Translations under genes and position numbers: made by a program | The notes under the pieces: model-generated | The model's database searches: none | The model's input: only the letters and a program-made list of their open reading frames with translations | What the model was told of the DNA's origin: nothing | From: Frigidibacter sp. ROC022 | GTDB lineage: Bacteria > Pseudomonadota > Alphaproteobacteria > Rhodobacterales > Rhodobacteraceae | Assembly: GCF_024723735.1 (NCBI RefSeq) | Contig: NZ_JANQDU010000001.1 | Location: forward strand, 434,001-498,000 | Direction of reading: 5' to 3' | Length of the DNA: 64,000 nt | Shown: positions 7,560 through 16,138 of the stretch, piece after piece | How positions within the stretch are numbered: the stretch's first letter is position 1 | Layout of the letters: each line of letters begins with the position of its first letter

Positions 7560-8524
7560 CTGTCGGCCTCCGTAAGCGGGTGGTGGCAGAGCGCGAAATG
7601 CGTCTCGCCGGACTTCGACGGCTGCACGGCGCAGGCGGCGGTGGCGCGGGGGCAGCGGGGCCGAAAGGCACAGCCTTCCGGCAGGTTGATGAGCTGCGGC
7701 GTCGAGCCGGGGATCTGCGGCAGTTCCCGGCCGGGGGCGTGCCGCGTGGGCACGCTGTCGATCAGGCCGTGCGTATAGGGGTGCCGGGGCGCGGAAAGCA
7801 CCTCTTCGGTGGTGCCGCTCTCGACGATGCGGCCGGCATACATGACGCTGATGTCGTCGGCGAGCGACGACACCACGGCAAGGTCATGGGTCACCCAGAC
7901 GATGGCGGTGCCGGTCTCGTCGGCAAGGCGGCGCACCTCGGCAAGGATCTGACCCTGGATCGACACGTCGAGCGCGGTGGTCGGCTCGTCCGCGATGATC
8001 ACCGAAGGGCCGTGCAGCAGCGCCGTGGCAATGGCGACGCGCTGGCGCATCCCGCCGGAAAGCTGGTGCGGATAGGCCTTGAGGCGTTCGGCCGGCGAGG
8101 GGATGCCCACCGTTTCGAGCGCCTTCCGGGCGCGGTCCCACGCGGCGGCCTTGGAGACGCGGTCATGCACCCGCACCGCCATTGCCATCTGGTCGCCCAC
8201 CCGCAGCACCGGGTTCAGCGTCATCATCGGGTCCTGAAACACCATCGCCACATGCTTGCCGCGCATCCGGCGCAGGGCGTCGGGCGAAAGGCTGCGCAGG
8301 TCGGTGCCGTCCACCAGCACCTCGCCGTCGGTGATCCTGCCCGGGGCGTCGATCAGTCCGAGGATGGAGAAGCCCGTGACGCTCTTGCCCGATCCGCTTT
8401 CCCCGACCAGCCCCATGATGCGGCCGGGCTGGACACTGAAGCTGACGCCGTTGACTGCCGTGACCGGCCCCCTGCGGGTGTCGAAGCGGGTGGTCAGGTT
8501 CCGCACCTCCAGGGCGGCGCTCAT
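7556..8524 (-). CDS. dppD: peptide ABC transporter ATP-binding protein, DppD/OppD type
   Basis: A 322-residue ATPase. ATG at 8522-8524 overlaps the preceding permease stop (ATGA). Walker A is [10 protein letters not shown], with the Ser-Val order usual in DppD. Also seen are [13 protein letters not shown], the signature [11 protein letters not shown], Walker [13 protein letters not shown] and THDLAVV. The C-terminal [12 protein letters not shown] and [14 protein letters not shown] regions belong to the oligopeptide transporter extension. It pairs with the downstream DppF-like ATPase to make the heterodimeric motor. Confidence 0.93.
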   Translation of the reverse strand: MSAALEVRNLTTRFDTRRGPVTAVNGVSFSVQPGRIMGLVGESGSGKSVTGFSILGLIDAPGRITDGEVLVDGTDLRSLSPDALRRMRGKHVAMVFQDPMMTLNPVLRVGDQMAMAVRVHDRVSKAAAWDRARKALETVGIPSPAERLKAYPHQLSGGMRQRVAIATALLHGPSVIIADEPTTALDVSIQGQILAEVRRLADETGTAIVWVTHDLAVVSSLADDISVMYAGRIVESGTTEEVLSAPRHPYTHGLIDSVPTRHAPGRELPQIPGSTPQLINLPEGCAFRPRCPRATAACAVQPSKSGETHFALCHHPLTEADR

Positions 8525-9471
8525 CGCTGGTTCCTCGGGTCGAGCACGTGGCGGACCTGATCGCCCACGAGATTGATGGCAACGACGGTGATCATCAGGA
8601 ATACTCCGGGGTAGATCGACAGCCATGTGCGGTCGGTGTGGATGTACTTGAAGCCGTTGGAGATCAGCGATCCCAACGAGGGTTCGGTCAGCGGCAGGCC
8701 GACCCCGAGAAAGGACAGCGTCGCCTCCAGCGCGATGGCCGAGGCCACCTGCACCGTGGCCACCACGATCAGTGGCGGCAGCACATTGGGAAGCAGATGG
8801 CGCAGCAGCACCCGGCGGGCGGGCAGGGGGGTGGAGCGGGCGGCCTCGATATAGTCCTTGCCGCGCTCGACGGTGGCCGCGCCATGTGTGGTGCGTGCGA
8901 AATAGGCATATTGGGCCACCACCAGCGCCAGGATGATCTGCCCCACGCCCTGTCCCAGCATCGCCACCAGCACCAGAGCCAGGAGAATTGCCGGCATGGA
9001 CAGCTGCAGGTCGACGACCCGCATCAGCAGGCTCTCGATCCGGCCACCGAAATACGCCGCCGTGAGCCCGACGCAGATCCCCGCAAACAGCGCCAGCGCA
9101 CAGGCGCTGAGGCCGATCATGAAAGAGGTGCGGAGCCCGTAGAAGATGGCCGACAGCATGTCGCGCCCGGCATTGTCGGTTCCCAGCCAGTGCGTGTAGC
9201 CGCCCGAGCCTACCGTGCCGGGGCGCAGGAAGGCGTCGAGCCAGTCCAGCGAGGCCATGTCGTAGGGATCCTGCGGTGACACCCAGGGCGCGCCGAAGGA
9301 GACGATGGCCAGCGCGATGATGATGATCAACGAGATGACGGCCGCGGGCGACTGCCGGAAATCGTTCCAGAAGTCCCGCAGCCGCGATGCCCGGGTTTGC
9401 AGCGGCGCGGCCGAGGGGGTGACCGAGGTGTTGCTGTCCGGGCCGAGCGTATCGTGGTTCATGCCCATCAT
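8521..9471 (-). CDS. dppC: peptide ABC transporter permease, DppC/OppC type
   Basis: A 316-residue inner-membrane permease. The start at 9471 overlaps the previous stop (ATGA) with AAGGAGG just upstream; ATG 9468 is an equal alternative. A cytosolic N-terminus (about 40 residues) is followed by a first membrane helix, the periplasmic segment with HWLGTDNAGRDMLSAIFYG (typical DppC), and five further helices. The EAA loop reads DYIEAARSTPLPARRVLLRHLLP. It pairs with the DppB-like permease to form the pore. Confidence 0.92.
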   Translation of the reverse strand: MMGMNHDTLGPDSNTSVTPSAAPLQTRASRLRDFWNDFRQSPAAVISLIIIIALAIVSFGAPWVSPQDPYDMASLDWLDAFLRPGTVGSGGYTHWLGTDNAGRDMLSAIFYGLRTSFMIGLSACALALFAGICVGLTAAYFGGRIESLLMRVVDLQLSMPAILLALVLVAMLGQGVGQIILALVVAQYAYFARTTHGAATVERGKDYIEAARSTPLPARRVLLRHLLPNVLPPLIVVATVQVASAIALEATLSFLGVGLPLTEPSLGSLISNGFKYIHTDRTWLSIYPGVFLMITVVAINLVGDQVRHVLDPRNQR

Positions 9472-10442
9472 GCCCCTCCTTTCAGCCGCACGCGCGGATC
9501 GAGCCGCGCGTAGACGAGATCCACGGTCAGGTTGATCAGCACGAAGAGGATCACCACCAGCACCAGGTAGGTCACCATCACCGGCCGGTCGAGCTGCAGA
9601 ATCGAGTCGATGATGAGCTTGCCCACGCCGGGCCATGTGAAGACGCTTTCGGTCACCACGGCAAAGGCCAGCGTGGAGCCCAGTTCAAGCCCGAAGACCG
9701 TCACGATGGGAATGGAGATGTTGCGCAGCACATGCGAGAATACGATTTGCCGGTCGGTCAGCCCCTGCGCACGGGCGAATTTGACATAGTCGGTGCGCAT
9801 GGCCTCGACCATGCCCGCACGGGTGAGGCGGATCATCAGCCCCATCTTGAAGAGCGACAGGTTGATGGCAGGCATGATCACGTGGCTCCAGCCATCCAGA
9901 GTGGCCAGCGAGGTGTGAATGCCCAGCACCGAGCCCACGTCCCCGCGTCCGCCCGAAGGCAGGATGCCGAGGTTCACGGCAAAGGTCATGATCAGAAGCA
10001 TACCGATCCAGAAGGTCGGGACCGAGAAACCGAGCACCGAAAGCGCCATGATGGCCTTGGCGGCGTAGCTGTCCGGGCGGTAGCCGGCATAGAGACCGGC
10101 GGGAATGCCTATGCCGACGGCGATCAGCACCGAGACAAAGACCAGTTCCAGCGTGGCGGGCAGGCGCGAGAAGACGAGGTCGACGACCGGGATGTTGTAG
10201 ACCATCGAGGTGCCCATATCGCCCCTTGCGACATTGCCGAGGAAGGTCAGGTACTGGCGCCACAGCGGTTGATCGAGCCCGTATTGGGCGATCAGCTTGG
10301 CGCGGATTTCCTGGGTTGCACCGGGGTCGATCAGCACGTCGATCGGATTGCCGATGGCGTAGACGCCGACGAAGACGATGATCGACATGGCAAAGACCAC
10401 CACCACCGCCTGTGCAAGTCTCTGAATCAGATATCCGAACAT
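9468..10442 (-). CDS. dppB: peptide ABC transporter permease, DppB/OppB type
   Basis: A 324-residue permease starting at ATG 10440-10442 (MFGYLIQRLAQAVVVVF), the classical DppB N-terminus, with AGAGGA upstream. Six membrane helices are predicted. The periplasmic loop has YGLDQPLWRQYLTFLGNVARGDMGTS and the EAA loop DYVKFARAQGLTDRQIVFSHVLRN. The segment TWPGVGKLIIDSI and the C-terminal YARLDPRVRLK are standard for the family. It is separated from the binding-protein gene by a hairpin-containing 108-bp gap. Confidence 0.92.
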   Translation of the reverse strand: MFGYLIQRLAQAVVVVFAMSIIVFVGVYAIGNPIDVLIDPGATQEIRAKLIAQYGLDQPLWRQYLTFLGNVARGDMGTSMVYNIPVVDLVFSRLPATLELVFVSVLIAVGIGIPAGLYAGYRPDSYAAKAIMALSVLGFSVPTFWIGMLLIMTFAVNLGILPSGGRGDVGSVLGIHTSLATLDGWSHVIMPAINLSLFKMGLMIRLTRAGMVEAMRTDYVKFARAQGLTDRQIVFSHVLRNISIPIVTVFGLELGSTLAFAVVTESVFTWPGVGKLIIDSILQLDRPVMVTYLVLVVILFVLINLTVDLVYARLDPRVRLKGGA

Positions 10443-10500
10443 TCCGGTCCTCTCGGAAAAGAGGCGCGACACCGCGAAGAGAGCGATGCCGCGCTGAAAT

Positions 10501-10533
10501 GGGCGGGTCGGTGCCTTTTGGACCGTCCTGCCC
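10501..10533 (-). terminator. intercistronic hairpin behind the binding-protein gene
   Basis: An imperfect 12-bp stem (10501-10512 with 10522-10533) lies between the substrate-binding protein and the permease genes. No T-run follows. Such hairpins commonly protect the 3' end of the binding-protein message and lower downstream expression. Confidence 0.45.
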
Positions 10534-10550
10534 CAGGGGTCAGTTCAGGA

Positions 10551-12119
10551 TCACTCGGCAGGGGTGATCTCGTAGGCCCGGGTTTCCTGGTCGACGCGGG
10601 GGGCAAAGCTCAGCTCGCCGTCCTTGGCCGCCCAGACCGTCTGCAGGATGACCGTCGGAATCAGCGCCCGGTCTTCCATGGCGATATAGGAGGCCTCTTC
10701 GTAGAGCGCCTTGCGCTTTTCGGCATCCAGGGTCCGCGTCCCCTCGTCGAACACCTTGTCGAACTCGGGGTTCGAGTAGGAGGTGCGGTTGAAGTTGCCA
10801 AGGCCCCTCTCGGGATCCTCGGTGTGGACCAGCGCACCATAGGTATAGGCGGCCTCACCCGTCAGCGTGCCCCATGCAGACATGGACATGCTGTATTCGC
10901 GGCGCGCGGCGGCCGGGAAGAACACGGTGCCGTTGAGCGCCTGCGCGTTCACTTTCAGGCCGAGGCGGGACCACATCTGCGCCAGTGCCTCGCAGACCAC
11001 GGCGTCGCCGGGCACGCGGTTGTTGGTGCAGGTGAAATCAATCTCGAACCCGTCGGGATAGCCGGCCTCGGCCAGCAGTTCCTTGCCTTTCTCGACGTCG
11101 TATTCCTTCGGGCCGATCTTGTCGGAGTAGCCAAAGAATCCTTCGGGCATCAACTGGTTGGCCGGCGTTCCGAGCCCTTCCAGAACCACGTTGACCAGCA
11201 CGTCACGGTTGATCGCGAGGTCAAGCGCCTTGCGCACCCGCACGTCCTGAAGCGGGTTCTCGTCGATCTCCTTCCCATCGACCTTGACCTTCTGCGGCAG
11301 CTCGTCCGCGACGTTCGGCTGCACGTTCAGGATATAGATCGAATCGGACACGAAGGTTTCGAGATCGCTGTCGTTCTTCATCGCCAGGTAATCCGAGGCG
11401 GGAACGTAGTTGATCAGGTCCACCTCGCCCGAGCGCAGGGCCGCCACGCGGGCCGCGTCGTCGGGAATTTCCTTGCGGATGACCCTGTCCCAGGCGACGT
11501 CGCCGCCCCACCAGTCGTCGAACTTCTCGAGCACGAGGTCGCCCTTGGGCTCCCAGCTGACGAACTTGTACGGGCCGGTGCCGATGGCCTTTTCACCCGA
11601 GTTGAACTCTTCGTTGCCGGCTTCCATGCCGGTTTCGGAAGGCACGACGAAGAGGCGGGTGAAGTCGTTGGGAAGCGCGGGGGCGATGCCCTTGGTCTTC
11701 ACACGGAGAGTGTAGTCATCGACCACTTCGACGCTGTCCACGTATTTGGTGTAGAGCGTCATGGGCATGGGGCCGGTCACGACCGGGATGCGCTCGATCG
11801 AGAATTTCACGTCCTCGGCGGTGAAGTCGGTGCCGTCGTGGAATTTCACGCCTTTGCGCAGCTTGAATTCCCAGGTGGTGTCGTCGATCGGCTCCCAAGA
11901 CACGGCGAGCCCGGGCTTGAGTTGCAGCTTGTCGTCCACATCGACGAGGGTGTCGTAGATGTGGCGCAGCGCCTCGGCCTGGCTGCCCAGGGTCGACCAG
12001 TGCGGGTCGATGGAATCGGGGCCGGCACGCAGGCCGATGGTCAGGTCGGCGGCAGCCGCCGGCAGTGCGGCCAGCAGAGCAAGTGCTGCCACGGCCGAAC
12101 GGAGTTTGTTTGAGATCAT
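10551..12119 (-). CDS. periplasmic peptide/amide-binding protein (SBP family 5)
   Basis: A 522-residue secreted protein with a signal peptide, cleaved after AAAA near residue 23. The mature part opens LTIGLRAGPDSIDPHWSTLG, and WEPIDDTTWEFKLRKGVKFHDGTDF is the diagnostic SBP_bac_5 stretch. It captures the substrate for the DppBCDF-type importer encoded directly downstream. GGGAGA lies 7 bases before the ATG. The promoter region faces the GntR-type regulator and contains copies of the GTGNNACAC repeat close to this start, so repression by that regulator is likely. The ligand cannot be read from sequence. Confidence 0.92.
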   Translation of the reverse strand: MISNKLRSAVAALALLAALPAAAADLTIGLRAGPDSIDPHWSTLGSQAEALRHIYDTLVDVDDKLQLKPGLAVSWEPIDDTTWEFKLRKGVKFHDGTDFTAEDVKFSIERIPVVTGPMPMTLYTKYVDSVEVVDDYTLRVKTKGIAPALPNDFTRLFVVPSETGMEAGNEEFNSGEKAIGTGPYKFVSWEPKGDLVLEKFDDWWGGDVAWDRVIRKEIPDDAARVAALRSGEVDLINYVPASDYLAMKNDSDLETFVSDSIYILNVQPNVADELPQKVKVDGKEIDENPLQDVRVRKALDLAINRDVLVNVVLEGLGTPANQLMPEGFFGYSDKIGPKEYDVEKGKELLAEAGYPDGFEIDFTCTNNRVPGDAVVCEALAQMWSRLGLKVNAQALNGTVFFPAAARREYSMSMSAWGTLTGEAAYTYGALVHTEDPERGLGNFNRTSYSNPEFDKVFDEGTRTLDAEKRKALYEEASYIAMEDRALIPTVILQTVWAAKDGELSFAPRVDQETRAYEITPAE

Positions 12120-12134
12120 TCAGAGTGTCTCCCT

Positions 12135-12307
12135 GTGTTACACTATGGTGAAACACTACGGGTCAGTTTTGGAAAGCGTCAAGAGTGTTCTGTTACACTT
12201 TGGCCGGGTTTGCGCAGGATTCTTGCGGGTTTGCCTGCGGGTTGTGCAAGAATTTCCTCTTGGCAGAAAGATTCTTTTCGGTAAGTGTTACAAAATGAGT
12301 GATACAC
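12135..12307. promoter_or_regulatory. five-copy GTGNNACAC operator array (divergent promoter)
   Basis: Palindromic 9-mers occur at 12135-12143 (GTGTTACAC), 12148-12156 (GTGAAACAC), 12190-12198 (CTGTTACAC), 12285-12293 (GTGTTACAA) and 12299-12307 (GTGATACAC). The outer two pairs have 13-14 bp centre spacing, about one helical turn and a third. One pair abuts the binding-protein gene; the other covers the regulator's own start codon. This fits autoregulation and control of transport by the adjacent GntR-type protein. Confidence 0.65.
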
Positions 12308-13293
12308 AGGCTGAGATGGAGCAGGCTCTGGATCGAATTGCGCGGGCAATCGACCGAAGCAGCTCTGTCTCGGTGTCCACCCAGTTGCGCGGCGGGATCG
12401 AGTTCGGCATCGCCAGTGGCGAATTGCCCGCGAATGCGCGCCTGCCCTCGGTCCGCGCGATGGCTTCGCGCTGCGGTCTGTCTCCGGTCACGGTCAGTGG
12501 CGTCTATGCCGCGCTGCAGGAGGCGGGGCATATCGAGGCACATGTCGGGTCGGGCACTTTTGTCCGCAGCAGCGATCCGGCGAAATTCGGGGCGGCGCAG
12601 CAACGTCTTCTGGATCGCCGCATCGCCGACCTGATCCGGCTGGCCCGCGAATGCGGCATCGGTCTGTCCGAACTGGCCATGCGGATCACGATGACGCGCA
12701 GCGAAGCCCCGACGCCCATGCGTCTGCTGCTGGTGGGGAATTTTCACGACGCGACCGAAGCCTATGCCGAGGCGGTCCGCCCCTCGCTGCCCGAGGGGGA
12801 CACTCTGCGCGCCGTGACCCTGTCGGAGATCAGCGATTCACCGCCCGAGGATGTTGATGTCGTTCTGGCGCCGCGCACCCTGCGCAGCCGGGCGCAGGCG
12901 TTGTTCCCGGGCGTTTCCGTGGTGGACCTCACGCTGATCCCGAACGAGGCGACGCGCGTGGCGATGGCCTCGATCCCGACCGAGGCGCGGGTTGTGGGCT
13001 ACACCTACTTTCCCGAGTTCCTGGCCATCATGAAGGCCGGCATCATGCGCTTTGCGCCGCATGTGTCGGATCTGTCCATGGTGGTGCGCGGCGAGGAGGG
13101 GGTCGAGGCCGCCATCGCCGAGGCCGACGTGCTGATCTATGCCACCGGCGCAGAATACCTGCTTGCAGGGCTGAGCGATGACCAGGTCGCCTTTGAATAC
13201 CGGCACACGCCGGGCAAGCAATCCATCCGCCGCGACCTCTTGCCTGCCATCGAGGCGATCCGTGCGGAGTTGAAGGAGAAGGACTCTGCCTGA
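12295..13293 (+). CDS. GntR-family regulator with unusual C-terminal sensor
   Basis: A 332-residue protein. Residues 1-90 are a GntR winged helix (LRGGIEFGIASGELPANARLPSVRAMA, then VTVSGVYAALQEAGHIEAHVGSGTFV). The remainder is not an aminotransferase, FadR or UTRA domain that I recognise. It starts MRLLLVGNFHDATEAYAEAV and alternates strands and helices like a periplasmic-binding-protein or Rossmann-like sensor. The start overlaps an operator copy, implying autorepression. The next gene starts one base inside its stop codon, so regulator and catabolic genes form one operon. It likely senses the peptide or amide handled by the locus. Confidence 0.8.
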   Translation: MSDTQAEMEQALDRIARAIDRSSSVSVSTQLRGGIEFGIASGELPANARLPSVRAMASRCGLSPVTVSGVYAALQEAGHIEAHVGSGTFVRSSDPAKFGAAQQRLLDRRIADLIRLARECGIGLSELAMRITMTRSEAPTPMRLLLVGNFHDATEAYAEAVRPSLPEGDTLRAVTLSEISDSPPEDVDVVLAPRTLRSRAQALFPGVSVVDLTLIPNEATRVAMASIPTEARVVGYTYFPEFLAIMKAGIMRFAPHVSDLSMVVRGEEGVEAAIAEADVLIYATGAEYLLAGLSDDQVAFEYRHTPGKQSIRRDLLPAIEAIRAELKEKDSA

Positions 13294-13994
13294 TGAAGGT
13301 TTCGCAATCCAACTGGTTCGAGGTGGAACGCTACCTCGAAACGGATGATCGTTGTGTCTTGCCGCTGGGCTCGACCGAGCAGCACGCCTATCTGTCGCTG
13401 TCGGTCGATTCCATCCTGTCCGAAAAGGTGGCCGCCGACGCAGCCGAGCCGCTTGGCGTGCCCGTCTTTCCCGCCGTGCCCTATGGGCTGACCCCCTATT
13501 TCATGGCTTTCCCGGGCAGCGTCACGCTGAAGCTCGCGACCTATGCGGCGCTGGTGCGCGACATTCTCGACTCGCTCTACAAGACCGGGTTTCGCCGGGT
13601 GCTGATCGTGAACGGGCATGGCGGCAACAGCCCGGTTCTGCCCGTCACGATGGAATGGATGGAGGCCAACGAGGGCGCCCGCTGCCGTTTCCACGACTGG
13701 TGGCGTGCGCCCCGGACATGGGCCTGCGTTCAAGAGATCGACCCGGTGGCCAGCCATGCCAGCTGGATGGAGAACTTTCCCTGGACGCGCCTGCCCGGGT
13801 GCGAGATGCCGCAGGAACAGAAGCCCTATGTGCCTTTCGAGAAGCTGCGTGACCGCAACGCCGCCGGGGTGCGTGAGCTGATCGGAGACGGCAACTACGG
13901 CGGGGTCTACCAAAAGCCCGACGCCGAGATGGAGAGGCTTTGGTCCGTCGCCGTCGAAGAAACGCGCGCCCTGCTCGAGGGAGACTGGGAGTGA
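13293..13994 (+). CDS. creatininase-family amidohydrolase
   Basis: A 233-residue metal-dependent cyclic-amide hydrolase family member. VLPLGSTEQHAYLSLSVDS gives the Glu and His metal ligands, GFRRVLIVNGHGGNS the diagnostic HGGN motif, and a later ASHASWMENF segment the third ligand region. The family includes creatininase and enzymes opening other cyclic amides. Its TGATG overlap with the GntR gene and its neighbours (deacetylase-fold hydrolase, isoaspartyl peptidase, peptide importer) point to breakdown of an imported amide. The actual substrate is unknown. Confidence 0.88.
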   Translation: MKVSQSNWFEVERYLETDDRCVLPLGSTEQHAYLSLSVDSILSEKVAADAAEPLGVPVFPAVPYGLTPYFMAFPGSVTLKLATYAALVRDILDSLYKTGFRRVLIVNGHGGNSPVLPVTMEWMEANEGARCRFHDWWRAPRTWACVQEIDPVASHASWMENFPWTRLPGCEMPQEQKPYVPFEKLRDRNAAGVRELIGDGNYGGVYQKPDAEMERLWSVAVEETRALLEGDWE

Positions 13995-14257
13995 CCACGC
14001 TGAACCGGGGCGCCGGGGCCGCGCCGCGGACGCCCCGGGTGAACTCGGTGACGCCGGCTTTCGCTGTCCCGAACGTCTCGACGACAAGACGACCGGGGGC
14101 CCCTGGGCCCGAAACACCACAAACAGGCCCGGGCGGCATCCACGTGCGTCGGCCGGGCACGCCCGAGAACATCGCCTCGGCGGTCCGTTTGCCTGCCCCG
14201 CCGCGGGCAGGGCGGATCGGCGCAGAGGTGCAGCCGATAGACGGAGGATATGCATGA
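13991..14257 (+). pseudogene. in-frame relic of a short-chain dehydrogenase
   Basis: An 88-codon frame starting at GTG 13991 overlaps the previous stop and ends ATGA-coupled to the next gene. Its C-terminal part reads GTPENIASAV, then a diverged middle, then GAEVQPIDGGYA. This mirrors the SDR C-terminal signature GTPEEIAxAV ... GAxLxVDGGYA. An upstream RVNSVTPAF corresponds to the RVNAVxPGF motif. The Rossmann N-terminus, catalytic Ser and YxxxK are absent, and Pro/Arg content is abnormal. I read it as a decayed SDR kept in frame. A small expressed peptide cannot be excluded. Confidence 0.55.
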
Positions 14258-15150
14258 GCAACGAATCGTGGGAATGGGACGAAGCGACCTGGCGCGGCAA
14301 GGTCGAAGCCGTGCGCGCCGGGCGATCCCTGAAGCCTGCCGCATGGCCGGACGGGGCAAGATGCGCCGTGGCGTTGAGCTTCGACAGCGATCACGAAACC
14401 AACGAGTTGCGCGATGGCGCCACCTCGGTCGCGCGGTTGAGCTGGGGCGAATACGGCACCCGCCGCGGCATCCCGCGCATCCGTGCGGCGCTGGACCGGC
14501 ATGGCGCGAAGGCCAGCTTCTTCGTGCCCGCCGTGTCGGCGCTGCTGCACCCCGAGGAACAGGCCGAACTGGCCGCCGAGGGGCACGAGATTGCTCTGCA
14601 TGGCTGGATTCACGAGCGCAATACCGAGGTGCCCGCCGCGGCGGAGCGCGAGTTGATGCTGCGCTCGGCCGACGCGCTGGAACGGATCACCGGCCGTCGC
14701 CCGGTGGGAATGCGCACCCCGTCCTGGGATTACTCGACCGCAACGCTGGGCATCGCCCGCGAGATGGGGTTGCTCTACGACAGCTCGCTCTTTGCCGATG
14801 ACGACCCTTACGAGATCCTCGACAAGGGGGAAGCGACCGGCATCGTCGAACTACCGGTGGAATGGATCAGGGACGACGCGCCCTATTTCATGATGAACCG
14901 CTTTGGCGCCCAGCGACCCTATACCCCACCCGAAGCGGTGCTGGACATCTTCCGCCGCGAATTCGACGGCGCCCATGCCGAGGGTGGGCTGTTCCTGCTG
15001 ACCATGCACCCGCATATCACCGGCTACCGGTCGCGGATCTTCATTCTCGAAGAACTGCTGGATCACATCGTGTCCAAGGGCGATTGCTGGATCGCCACCC
15101 ACGCGGAAATTGCCCGCTACTGCGCCGAGCAGGCGGGATTGAAAGGCTGA
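14254..15150 (+). CDS. polysaccharide-deacetylase-fold hydrolase (PuuE-like)
   Basis: A 298-residue NodB-fold protein with GGAGG eight bases upstream of ATG. It shows CAVALSFDSDHET (metal Asp region), RIRAALDRHGAKASFFVPA, EIALHGWIHERNTEVP (HxxxH metal ligands), RTPSWDYS and a late LTMHPHITGYRSR. This subgroup resembles allantoinase-type PuuE and peptidoglycan or cyclic-imide hydrolases more than chitin deacetylases, and it lacks a signal peptide, so it acts in the cytoplasm. The operon suggests C-N bond cleavage of an imported amide. Confidence 0.88.
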   Translation: MSNESWEWDEATWRGKVEAVRAGRSLKPAAWPDGARCAVALSFDSDHETNELRDGATSVARLSWGEYGTRRGIPRIRAALDRHGAKASFFVPAVSALLHPEEQAELAAEGHEIALHGWIHERNTEVPAAAERELMLRSADALERITGRRPVGMRTPSWDYSTATLGIAREMGLLYDSSLFADDDPYEILDKGEATGIVELPVEWIRDDAPYFMMNRFGAQRPYTPPEAVLDIFRREFDGAHAEGGLFLLTMHPHITGYRSRIFILEELLDHIVSKGDCWIATHAEIARYCAEQAGLKG

Positions 15151-15154
15151 GATC

Positions 15155-16090
15155 ATGACGAAGCAACCCTATGCACTGGCCATCCACGGCGGCGCCGGCA
15201 CCATCCTGAAATCCACCATGACGCCCGAGAAGGAGGCCGCCTACGAGGAGGCTCTGCGCCACGCCGTCGCCGCTGGTGAAACGGTGTTGCAGGCCGGCGG
15301 CTCGGCTCTGGACGCGGTGACGGCCTCGGTTTGCGCGCTCGAGGACGAGCCGCTCTTCAACGCGGGGCGGGGGGCAGTCTTTACCACTGCGGGCAAGCAG
15401 GAGATGGATGCCGCCATCATGGATGGCCGCAACCGCGACACCGGCACCGTGGCCGGGATTTTCGGCCCCAAAAATCCGGTGAAGCTGGCGCGTCTGGTGA
15501 TGGAGACCACACCGCATGTCTGCATGATCGGCGAGCATGTGCTCGAACTGGGCCGCGCGGCGGGGCTGGAGTTTCCTGATGCCGACTACTTCTTCACGCA
15601 GGCACGTTGGGATGCGCTTCAGGACACGCTGGCGATGCGCGAGAAGGGCGAGGATGACGACGATCCCGCCCGGCGTCACGGTACCGTGGGGGCGGTGGCC
15701 TGCGATCGCATGGGCAATGTCGCGGCGGCGACATCGACCGGCGGCTGGACCGGCAAGCTGCCGGGCCGCGTGGGCGACACGCCGATGCCCGGAGCGGGCA
15801 ATTTCGCCGACAACGCGACCTGCGCTGTTTCGGGAACCGGCCATGGCGAGATATTCATCCGCTGGACCGCCGGGGCCGAAATCGCTGCGCGGATGCGCCA
15901 TCTCGGCGAAACGGTGGTCGAGGCGGCCGAGCACGTCGTGATGAAGGATCTCAAGGACAATGACGGTTCGGGCGGCGTGATCGCCGTCGATGCCAGGGGC
16001 AACCTCGCGCTGCCCTTCAACTCCGAAGGCATGTACCGCGGCTGGGTGCGCGAAGGCGACCAGCCGAAAGTCGCGATCTACCGCGACTGA
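15155..16090 (+). CDS. iaaA: isoaspartyl peptidase/L-asparaginase (Ntn hydrolase)
   Basis: A 311-residue plant-type asparaginase precursor. It has ALAIHGGAGTI at the N-terminus, NAGRGAVFTTAGKQEMDAAIMDG, and the autocleavage site HGTVGAVACD, in which Thr becomes the N-terminal nucleophile of the beta subunit near residue 175. GNVAAATSTGGWTGKLPGRVGDTP follows, as in EcAIII/IaaA. The enzyme hydrolyses beta-aspartyl dipeptides and asparagine. It is the last gene of the GntR-led operon and fits the peptide-import theme. Confidence 0.92.
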   Translation: MTKQPYALAIHGGAGTILKSTMTPEKEAAYEEALRHAVAAGETVLQAGGSALDAVTASVCALEDEPLFNAGRGAVFTTAGKQEMDAAIMDGRNRDTGTVAGIFGPKNPVKLARLVMETTPHVCMIGEHVLELGRAAGLEFPDADYFFTQARWDALQDTLAMREKGEDDDDPARRHGTVGAVACDRMGNVAAATSTGGWTGKLPGRVGDTPMPGAGNFADNATCAVSGTGHGEIFIRWTAGAEIAARMRHLGETVVEAAEHVVMKDLKDNDGSGGVIAVDARGNLALPFNSEGMYRGWVREGDQPKVAIYRD

Positions 16091-16138
16091 AACGGGGCGG
16101 GGCGCCGGCTGGTCACCGGGCCGGCCCCGGCGGGCCGG

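Noticed and set aside
9732-12113. Plus-strand open frame of 793 codons opposite the binding protein and permease genes
   Set aside because: Composition is His/Gly/Arg-rich with no family resemblance; it mirrors well-supported ABC transporter genes on the minus strand.
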